A stretch of 64,000 nucleotides of DNA from Lutibacter oricola (GTDB lineage Bacteria > Bacteroidota > Bacteroidia > Flavobacteriales > Flavobacteriaceae), in contig NZ_FNNJ01000003.1 in NCBI RefSeq assembly GCF_900106565.1, positions 248,001 through 312,000 of the forward strand. The letters are read 5' to 3'. The translations under genes and the position numbers were made by a program. Positions 27,515-34,413 of this stretch are shown piece by piece (position 1 is the first letter of the stretch; the number at the start of each line of letters is the position of its first letter). The notes below the pieces were generated by a model. It had not been told where the DNA came from, did no database searches, and saw nothing but the letters and a program-made list of their open reading frames with translations.

Positions 27515-28771
27515 TTATTTATAACTTTCTAGTAGTTTCCCTGTTTGTTTTAAATAAGGTTTAATAGCTCCTTTATCTTTTTTGAAAATTATTTCTTTTC
27601 CATCTTTAGTAACTATTTTTGTTTCCTCAGCAGAAATATGCTCAATAGGATTCTCAGTGTTTTCATACACATAAATAGTAGGTTTAACAGTTAAGTCTAA
27701 TGATGCCATACCAGATTTTTTTGCAGGCACAAATCTATCAATTTCAATTTTTGAAAATTCAATATTTTTATCTTTATATGTAAAAGTACCTCCTTGATCT
27801 AACGTTATTTTGTATGCTGATTTAGGTGTTAAATTAACAGCAATTAATTCTTGACCTTTTAAGGCTTCTAAATCATCACGTTTTTTTAAAACATTTAAAT
27901 AATCTCCTTTCCACAAATCAAACATTCCAGCGTTTTCTTTTACAGTTTTGTAATAGTTATTTGTATTCTCAATTTCATTTTTTAATAAAGAAACTGAAGC
28001 TAGATTAGCATAAATAACTTTACTTTTTATTTTGCTTTTAACTTTTTTACCAAAATCTACATCAATTTGAGATTTCCAATAAGCTGCTGCTTTATCAAGA
28101 GTTGCAGCATCTGTTGGGTTTGCTATTATTGATTCAATTAATGGTTTAGATTCTGTGTTAAAAGCTTCAGCAGCTCCACCTTTTGTTTTTTTAAATAGAC
28201 CAAAAGGAAGTTTTTGTGTTGAAGTTTCTTTAAATAAGTGTTGAATTTCTCCTAAAAATTTTTGAGTGTAAATGGTAAGCATTCTTGCTTTTGTTTGATT
28301 GCGTTCACCACGAGTATTCATTGGGAATTTTTTAGGGTTTACAACCTGATTTAAAGTAACTGCTTCGTTGGTGTTGTATAGTAATTGGTTTTCTTTGTTA
28401 AGCAATAGAATACTATAAGTTCCGTGCATAGAAATCATTGCATTGTTTACAGCTAATTGATTTCCTATAAAACCAACTAAAATTTGTAAATCTGCATTTT
28501 CAGTAACGTTTTCTAGTCCACTTATTTGTATTCCATCGGTTAAAGATGCTAAATTAGGGTATTCATCTGCAGGATAATGTTCTGGAGAATTTTCATAATT
28601 CCAATATTCTCCTTCATCTTGAATTTCATAACTAAAAGTTTTTAAACCTTTTAAATGTGAAGGTATTTCAAATTTAATAAGAACTTCTTTACTAGAAACA
28701 TCAGCCTTTTGGGCAAATAAGAGTGTGTTAGTAAATGCAATACATAAAATAGTAATAAATAATCGTTTCAT
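27515..28771 (-). CDS. Secreted protein, unknown function (pair member 1)
   Basis: A 418-residue protein with a signal peptide (MKRLFITILCIAFTNTLLFAQ). The middle part (about residues 170-300) is helical and lysine-rich (GKKVKSKIKSKVIYANLASV, then a NYYKTVKENAGMFDLWKGDYL segment). The C-terminal 130 residues look beta-rich. No catalytic motif or lipobox. First gene of a two-gene unit with the next protein. I do not recognise the family. Confidence 0.65.
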   Translation of the reverse strand: MKRLFITILCIAFTNTLLFAQKADVSSKEVLIKFEIPSHLKGLKTFSYEIQDEGEYWNYENSPEHYPADEYPNLASLTDGIQISGLENVTENADLQILVGFIGNQLAVNNAMISMHGTYSILLLNKENQLLYNTNEAVTLNQVVNPKKFPMNTRGERNQTKARMLTIYTQKFLGEIQHLFKETSTQKLPFGLFKKTKGGAAEAFNTESKPLIESIIANPTDAATLDKAAAYWKSQIDVDFGKKVKSKIKSKVIYANLASVSLLKNEIENTNNYYKTVKENAGMFDLWKGDYLNVLKKRDDLEALKGQELIAVNLTPKSAYKITLDQGGTFTYKDKNIEFSKIEIDRFVPAKKSGMASLDLTVKPTIYVYENTENPIEHISAEETKIVTKDGKEIIFKKDKGAIKPYLKQTGKLLESYK

Positions 28772-28854
28772 TGTTTGTTAATTTTTTTGATTGATTTGTG
28801 TTTTACACCTATTTAATTATTAGTCGATAAAATAGAATTAAAGGCATAAAAATG

Positions 28855-28886
28855 AATTCCCTAAATATAAAAATATTTAGGGAATT
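28855..28886 (-). terminator. Perfect 14-bp hairpin after korC
   Basis: AATTCCCTAAATAT, loop AAAA, ATATTTAGGGAATT is a perfect stem. On the minus strand it is followed by CATTTTTATG, a short T-run, so it probably ends the kor operon. Confidence 0.65.
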
Positions 28887-28938
28887 ATATAACAATGTTA
28901 TGTTACTTTAATTACTGAAAGAACACATATATGTTAAT

Positions 28939-29505
28939 TTAACTAAGAATACTTTTTTCTATAATATGTGCCTTAATATTGCTCATTCCTTTTTGAATAG
29001 CTTTTTCATTTAAAGGAATTAAATTGTGGTAACGTTCTGGAAGTGATTTTTTTAAACCGTCAATTACATTTTCTAAATTAACAATTGGTTTAATCTTTAA
29101 GAAGGCACCTAAAACAACCATATTAAATATTTTTTTATTTCCCATTTCGGTAGCAATCCTATTTGCTTCAATTTGATAAATATTAATATCTGTTCTTGTT
29201 GGGTGTTGGTGTATTCCGTTAGGTTCATACAATAACACACCTCCAGGTTTTACGCATTCTTCAAACTTATCCATACTTTGTTGATTCAAAATAATGGCAG
29301 TATCAAACACCTTTAAATATGGAGAGCTAATACGTTCATCGCTTAAAATAACGGTAACATTTGCAGTTCCTCCTCGCATTTCTGGTCCGTACGAAGGCAT
29401 CCAGCTAACTTCTTGATCGTGCATAATTCCAGAATATGCTAAAATTTTACCCATAGATAGTACACCTTGACCACCAAAACCTGCTATAATAATTTCTTCT
29501 GTCAT
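28939..29505 (-). CDS. korC: 2-oxoacid:ferredoxin oxidoreductase, gamma subunit
   Basis: A 188-residue gamma subunit of the four-subunit family of 2-oxoacid:acceptor oxidoreductases. Typical features are EEIIIAGFGGQGVLSMGKILA at the N-terminus, SYGPEMRGGTANVTVILSD, and the late NMVVLGAFLKI segment. It works with the KorA, KorB and KorD proteins encoded just upstream in the same direction. It is the last gene of the operon, 6 bases after korB. Confidence 0.88.
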   Translation of the reverse strand: MTEEIIIAGFGGQGVLSMGKILAYSGIMHDQEVSWMPSYGPEMRGGTANVTVILSDERISSPYLKVFDTAIILNQQSMDKFEECVKPGGVLLYEPNGIHQHPTRTDINIYQIEANRIATEMGNKKIFNMVVLGAFLKIKPIVNLENVIDGLKKSLPERYHNLIPLNEKAIQKGMSNIKAHIIEKSILS

Positions 29506-29511
29506 AATTTA

Positions 29512-30285
29512 CTATTTTAATTTACCATTTACTTTAATATCACCTAAAGGGAAGTAAGGAAACATATTTTCTTCCATCCAAATGTTAGACTCATTTGGTG
29601 TCATTTTCCATCCAGAATTACAATTAGAAACAATTTCAATAAAAGAAATACCATTATTTAATCTTGTGTTTTCAAAAGCTTTTTTAATAGCTTTTTTTGC
29701 TTTTCTTACATGTTTATGTGTGTGTACTGCTTGGCGAGTTGCGTAATAAACACCAGGTAAATTAGCAACTAGCTCAGTCATTTTTATAGGCATTCCCATA
29801 GTTTTTACATCTCTTCCGTATGGAGATGTTGAGGACATCATACCTTCTAAAGTAGTAGGAGCCATTTGTCCACCAGTCATACCGTAAATACCATTGTTTA
29901 CAAATATAATTACAATGTTTTCTCCTCTGTTACAAGCGTGAATAGTTTCTGCGGTTCCAATAGCGGCTAAATCACCATCGCCTTGGTATGTAAATACATA
30001 TTTGTTAGGCCAAACTCTAGATATTGCTGTTGCAACTGCGGGAGCACGTCCGTGAGCGGCTTGCGTCATATCTATGTTCATAAAGTCATAGGCAAGTACC
30101 GAGCAACCTACTGGAGCTACTCCGATAGTGTCTTGAACAATACCCATTTCTTCAATAACTTCCATAGTAATACTATGTGCAGTTCCGTGACCACAGCCAG
30201 GACAGTAAGACAACGTAGTGTCTGTCAATAATTGTGTTTTACAGAATACTTGATTCTCGGGTTTTATGATATCTGATACTTCCAT
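29512..30285 (-). CDS. korB: 2-oxoacid:ferredoxin oxidoreductase, thiamine-diphosphate (beta) subunit
   Basis: A 257-residue TPP-binding subunit. The motif CPGCGHG near residue 30 and the TPP/Mg motif GDGDLAAIG with the following VNNGIYGMTGGQ are complete. It oxidatively decarboxylates a 2-oxoacid, with electrons passed to ferredoxin. Its 5' end overlaps the end of korA by 47 bases in a different frame, which is unusually long. 2-oxoglutarate or branched-chain 2-oxoacids are both plausible substrates. Confidence 0.9.
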   Translation of the reverse strand: MEVSDIIKPENQVFCKTQLLTDTTLSYCPGCGHGTAHSITMEVIEEMGIVQDTIGVAPVGCSVLAYDFMNIDMTQAAHGRAPAVATAISRVWPNKYVFTYQGDGDLAAIGTAETIHACNRGENIVIIFVNNGIYGMTGGQMAPTTLEGMMSSTSPYGRDVKTMGMPIKMTELVANLPGVYYATRQAVHTHKHVRKAKKAIKKAFENTRLNNGISFIEIVSNCNSGWKMTPNESNIWMEENMFPYFPLGDIKVNGKLK

Positions 30286-31366
30286 TTTCTTTAATAATTT
30301 TTTGTTCTAAAGCTTCTAATACTTCTTCAGGAGTGTGAATAATACCTCCAGTTCTACCAAAATGTTCTACAGGAACTTTATGTTCTACAGCTAGTTTAAC
30401 ATCTTCTACCATTTGACCTGCACTCATTTCTACACTAAGCATACCTTTTACTTGGTCAGCTAAATCGAGTAGCTGTTTTTTAGGGAAAGGAAATAAAGTA
30501 ATAGGACGAAGAAGTCCAACTTTTAAACCTTTTTCTCTGCCTAATTCTACTGCCTTTTGTGCTATTCGTGCACTAGATCCATAGGCTACAAATAAATAAT
30601 CTGCATCGTCGCACATTATTTTTTCAAAGCGAAGATCTTCTTCCTCCATTTTTTTATATTTCGCCATTAAGCGATGCACTCTAGCTTCCATTTTTTCAGA
30701 AACTAAATCTAAAGAAGTAATAATGTTACGTTCTCTATTTGTTTTTCCTGTAGTAGCCCAACTATCGTGTCTTTTTATAACTTCTTCATCGGTTAATCGT
30801 TCTTGTTGATCTTTTAGCTCAACCTTTTCCATCATTTGTCCAATTAACCCGTCAGAAAGAATTAAAACAGGAGCTCTATATTTAAAAGCAATATCAAAAG
30901 CATCTTCAACAAAATCTGCCATTTCTTGAACAGATGAAGGTGCTAAAACATATAAGTGATAATCTCCGTGGCCACCACCTTTTACAGATTGAAAGTAATC
31001 TGCTTGAGAAGGTTGAATAGTACCTAATCCTGGTCCGCCACGAACAACGTTTACTATTACTGCCGGTAATTCTGCTCCAGCTAAATATGAAATACCTTCT
31101 AGTTTTAATGAAATTCCAGGACTGGATGATGAGGTCATTACCTTTTTACCTGTACTTGCTGCTCCATAAACCATGTTAATTGCAGCAACTTCACTTTCTG
31201 CCTGAAGCACTACCATACCAGTTCTTTTTTCTGGTTGCTCTGTCATTAAATACTCAATAACTTCAGATTGTGGTGTAATAGGGTAACCAAAATAAGCATC
31301 GGCACCTGCTCTAATAGCGGCTTCAGCCAAGGCTTCGTTACCCTTCATTAATTTTAATTCGGACAT
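30239..31366 (-). CDS. korA: 2-oxoacid:ferredoxin oxidoreductase, alpha subunit (KorA/VorB)
   Basis: A 375-residue alpha subunit. GNEALAEAAIRAGADAYFGYPITPQSE at the start is the hallmark N-terminal segment, and the C-terminal domain contains LLRPITLFPFPKKQL and SVEMSAGQMVEDV. Sequences of this type are often named 3-methyl-2-oxobutanoate dehydrogenase VorB. The choice between 2-oxoglutarate and 2-oxoisovalerate cannot be made by eye. It lies between korD, 14 bases upstream, and korB, which it overlaps. Confidence 0.9.
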   Translation of the reverse strand: MSELKLMKGNEALAEAAIRAGADAYFGYPITPQSEVIEYLMTEQPEKRTGMVVLQAESEVAAINMVYGAASTGKKVMTSSSSPGISLKLEGISYLAGAELPAVIVNVVRGGPGLGTIQPSQADYFQSVKGGGHGDYHLYVLAPSSVQEMADFVEDAFDIAFKYRAPVLILSDGLIGQMMEKVELKDQQERLTDEEVIKRHDSWATTGKTNRERNIITSLDLVSEKMEARVHRLMAKYKKMEEEDLRFEKIMCDDADYLFVAYGSSARIAQKAVELGREKGLKVGLLRPITLFPFPKKQLLDLADQVKGMLSVEMSAGQMVEDVKLAVEHKVPVEHFGRTGGIIHTPEEVLEALEQKIIKENGSIRYHKTRESSIL

Positions 31367-31380
31367 AATAAGATAGTTTT

Positions 31381-31611
31381 TTAAGCTGAAACTTTTACTC
31401 TATAAACTGAAATTGCTCTATCAGGGCAAACAATTCCACAGTTTGTACAACCTGTACAAGCTTCAGGGTTTTTCATATAGGCATAATGATAGCCTTTGTG
31501 GTTCACTTCTTTGCTCATTGCAATCACATCTTCGGGGCATACAGGAATGCAAACTTCACAGCCTTTACATTTTTCGGTATCTACTACGATAGCTCCTTTT
31601 ACTTTTGCCAT
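31381..31611 (-). CDS. korD: 2-oxoacid:ferredoxin oxidoreductase, delta subunit (two 4Fe-4S clusters)
   Basis: A 76-residue ferredoxin-like delta subunit. Two full cluster motifs are seen: CKGCEVCIPVCP and CTGCTNCGIVCP. It relays electrons from the TPP subunit to ferredoxin. It is the first gene of the korDABC unit. A perfect -7 element lies 47 bases upstream, with an inverted-repeat region further up that could be an operator. Confidence 0.9.
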   Translation of the reverse strand: MAKVKGAIVVDTEKCKGCEVCIPVCPEDVIAMSKEVNHKGYHYAYMKNPEACTGCTNCGIVCPDRAISVYRVKVSA

Positions 31612-31657
31612 TTTTATAATTTTTTACGTGAATAAACCCTTGTAATTTTGTTATTCT

Positions 31658-31665
31658 CAAAGTTA
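31658..31665 (-). promoter_or_regulatory. -7 element of the korDABC operon
   Basis: Minus-strand TAACTTTG is a full match to TAnnTTTG. It predicts a leader of about 40 bases before korD. There is no TTG at the right distance upstream, which hints at activator dependence. Confidence 0.55.
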
Positions 31666-31680
31666 TAGGTAATTTATTGT

Positions 31681-31727
31681 AAAAAGTATGATTTTTGTCA
31701 TTTTTATGATATATGTCATACTTTTTT
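31681..31727 (-). promoter_or_regulatory. Inverted-repeat region upstream of korD, possible operator
   Basis: AAAAAGTATGA (31681-31691) and TCATACTTTTT (31716-31726) are perfect inverted repeats 24 bases apart. TGTCAT and ATGA/TCAT elements are nested between them. It lies 15-60 bases upstream of the -7 element, as expected for a dimeric regulator. The protein is unknown. Confidence 0.4.
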
Positions 31728-31751
31728 ACCGAGAAAAAAAGTTTAGGCATA

Positions 31752-31779
31752 AAAAAAGCACTGTTTATAGTGCTTTTTT
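31752..31779 (-). terminator. Terminator of the fused E1 gene
   Basis: AAAAAAGCACT and AGTGCTTTTTT form an 11-bp stem with loop GTTTAT. It lies between the E1 stop and the kor operon promoter. Confidence 0.85.
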
Positions 31780-31804
31780 AGAATTTAGAATATTAAAATA
31801 AATT

Positions 31805-34255
31805 TTAATATAAGTTTTTATATTTTGAAGGGTTAACCTCGTGCATTAAATTGTATATAGTTTCAAAAATATCGTCTGCATTTGGTTTAGAGAAGTAATC
31901 TCCATCTGTTCCATAAGCTGTTCTGTGTTCTTTAGCTGCTAGAGTTATAGGTTTACTATCTAAATACTCGTAAGCATTTTGGTTTTCTAATATTTCATTT
32001 AATAAATATGATGTAGCACCGCCTGGAACATCTTCATCAATAATAATTAACCTATTTGTTTTTTGAATACTCTTAACTACATCGTGATTTAAATCAAAAG
32101 GCATTAAAGATTGTGCATCTATAATTTCAATATCAATGTCAACCTGATTTAAATTAGGAACTACATCTTCAACAATTTTAAGTGTAGACCCATAAGAAAG
32201 TACTGTAATATCTTTTCCTTCTTTTACGGTTTCTACAACACCAATTGGCGTTCTAAATTCGCCAAAGTTATTAGGTGCTTTTTCCTTTAATCTATATCCG
32301 TTTAAGTTTTCAACTATTAAAGCTGGTTCATCACTTTCTAAAAGAGTATTGTAGAAACCTGCAGCTTTGGTCATATTTCTAGGTACAAGAATATTAATAC
32401 CTCTTAGCATATGAACAATGGCTCCCATAGGAGAACCTGCGTGCCAGATACCCTCTAATCTATGACCACGAGTACGTATAATTAATGGTGCTTTTTGTTT
32501 ACCAACAGTACGGTAATGTAATGTAGCTAAATCGTCGCTCATTATTTGTATAGCATACAATAAATAATCTAAGTATTGAATTTCAGCAATTGGTCTTAAA
32601 CCCCTTAAAGCAAGCCCAATTCCTTGTCCAATAATAGTTGCTTCTCTAATACCAGTATCGGCAACTCTTTGTTTTCCATATTTTTCTTGAAGTCCTACTA
32701 AACCTTGGTTTACATCACCAATATTACCTGAGTCTTCACCAAAAATAAATAGATCATCATTTTTAGAAAAAAGTGTGTCAAAATTGTCTTTTATAATAAT
32801 TCTACCATCAACTAAATCAGCATTTTCATCATATGTAGGTAAAACCTCTTTAATATTGCTTGTTTTTTTGCTAGTTTCACTATATAAATGAGAGCTATAT
32901 TTAGGTTGCTCCGAAGCACTAAAACTTTTAATCCATTGCTGTAATTGTTTTTTTTCTGAAGAATTTTCTTCTCGTACGTAAACAATTATTTTTCGAGCTG
33001 TAGAAAGTAAATCTTTTCTAAAAGGGTCTACTATTTCAGCTAATTCATTTCTAAGTTTAGTAATAAAAACTTTATTAGCACTTTTGTTAGCTAGGTTATC
33101 TAGTAGTAATAATAATTTAGCTTTATGTTCTTTAATTGGATTTACAAACTCTTTCCAAGCTTCTTTTTTAGCTGCAATTACTTCTTTTTTTGCATCTTTT
33201 TCAATGCGAATTAATTCTTCTTCAGAATCAATAAATTTAAGTTTATTACCTTCTTCATCTTCCAATTCAAATTCGAAAATCCAATCACGCATTTTTGCAA
33301 GACAATCGAATTGTTTTTCCCAAACTAACCGCTCTTTAGACTTGTATCGTTCGTGAGATCCAGAGGTTGAATGACCTTGCGGTTGTGTTAATTCCTCTAC
33401 GTGAATTAAAACAGGAACATGTTCTTCACGAGCAATTTTTGCTGCTTTTGAATAGATATTAATTAGCTGAGGATAATCCCAACCGTTTGCTTTAAAAATT
33501 TCAAAACCTTTAGCATTATCATCTCTTTGAAAACCTTTTAAAATTTCTGAAATACTTTCTTTTGTTGTTTGGTATTTTGCTGGAACAGAAATTCCATAAG
33601 CATCATCCCAAACAGAAATAATCATTGGTACTTGTAGAACTCCAGCAGCATTAAATGTTTCAAAAAACACACCTTCACTAGTACTAGCATTACCAATGGT
33701 TCCCCAAGAAATTTCGTTTCCGTTGTTAGAAAATTTTGGGTTTTTTAATTCTGGTAATTCTCTAAATAGTTTAGAGGCTTGTGCTATACCTAACATTCTT
33801 GGCATTTGCCCAGCTGTTGGTGAAATATCACTACTTGAATTGTATTGCTCAGTAAGGTTTTTGAAATCTCCTTTTTCGTCTAAACTATGCGTAATAAAAT
33901 GCCCACCCATTTGTCTACCTCCAGACATTGGGTCTGCCTTTATGCTAGGATTGGCATACAATGCAGAGAAAAATTGTTGAGGTGTTAGCTCTCCAATAGC
34001 CATCATAAAAGTTTGATCTCTATAATAACCAGATCTAAAATCACCTTTTTTAAAGGCTTTTGCCATTGCTAATTGAGGAACTTCTTTACCATCTCCAAAT
34101 ATTCCAAATTTGGCCTTTCCAGTTAAAACTTCTCTTCTTCCTAATAAACTACATTCTCGGCTAATTACTGCAACTTTGTAGTCTTGTAAAACTTCCTTTT
34201 TAAATTCTTTAAATGATAAATGTTCTTTGTTAGTAGAAGATGATTTTATTGGCAT
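31805..34255 (-). CDS. Fused alpha/beta 2-oxoacid dehydrogenase E1
   Basis: An 816-residue protein fusing an E1 alpha half (about residues 30-380) to an E1 beta half (about 500-815). In the alpha half, TIGNASTSEG and VWDDAYGIS replace the canonical GDG...NN thiamine motif, with a usual-looking surrounding. The beta half shows IFGEDSGNIGDVNQG, ADTGIREATIIG and LIVENLNGYR. By family it decarboxylates branched-chain or related 2-oxoacids for a lipoamide complex; no E2 or E3 is nearby. I use the ATG at 34255: a TTG at 34303 lies upstream of the -7 element. Confidence 0.87.
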   Translation of the reverse strand: MPIKSSSTNKEHLSFKEFKKEVLQDYKVAVISRECSLLGRREVLTGKAKFGIFGDGKEVPQLAMAKAFKKGDFRSGYYRDQTFMMAIGELTPQQFFSALYANPSIKADPMSGGRQMGGHFITHSLDEKGDFKNLTEQYNSSSDISPTAGQMPRMLGIAQASKLFRELPELKNPKFSNNGNEISWGTIGNASTSEGVFFETFNAAGVLQVPMIISVWDDAYGISVPAKYQTTKESISEILKGFQRDDNAKGFEIFKANGWDYPQLINIYSKAAKIAREEHVPVLIHVEELTQPQGHSTSGSHERYKSKERLVWEKQFDCLAKMRDWIFEFELEDEEGNKLKFIDSEEELIRIEKDAKKEVIAAKKEAWKEFVNPIKEHKAKLLLLLDNLANKSANKVFITKLRNELAEIVDPFRKDLLSTARKIIVYVREENSSEKKQLQQWIKSFSASEQPKYSSHLYSETSKKTSNIKEVLPTYDENADLVDGRIIIKDNFDTLFSKNDDLFIFGEDSGNIGDVNQGLVGLQEKYGKQRVADTGIREATIIGQGIGLALRGLRPIAEIQYLDYLLYAIQIMSDDLATLHYRTVGKQKAPLIIRTRGHRLEGIWHAGSPMGAIVHMLRGINILVPRNMTKAAGFYNTLLESDEPALIVENLNGYRLKEKAPNNFGEFRTPIGVVETVKEGKDITVLSYGSTLKIVEDVVPNLNQVDIDIEIIDAQSLMPFDLNHDVVKSIQKTNRLIIIDEDVPGGATSYLLNEILENQNAYEYLDSKPITLAAKEHRTAYGTDGDYFSKPNADDIFETIYNLMHEVNPSKYKNLY

Positions 34256-34278
34256 AAATTTTGAGTTTTTTAGTTGTG

Positions 34279-34286
34279 CAAAGGTA
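34279..34286 (-). promoter_or_regulatory. -7 element of the fused E1 gene
   Basis: Minus-strand TACCTTTG matches TAnnTTTG exactly. It sits 23 bases before the ATG and fixes that start. Confidence 0.6.
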
Positions 34287-34413
34287 CTGATTTTTGACGA
34301 CAATTAAAAACTGTACTAATAATCAAATAATTAGCTGGTTTTAATTTGAATTAATTATAAAAAACAATAAAAGAATTAGGAATTAGAACTCTTTGTTGAA
34401 ATTAATTTCATTA

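Noticed and set aside
34256-34303. TTG start for the fused E1
   Set aside because: The -7 element TACCTTTG lies downstream of it.
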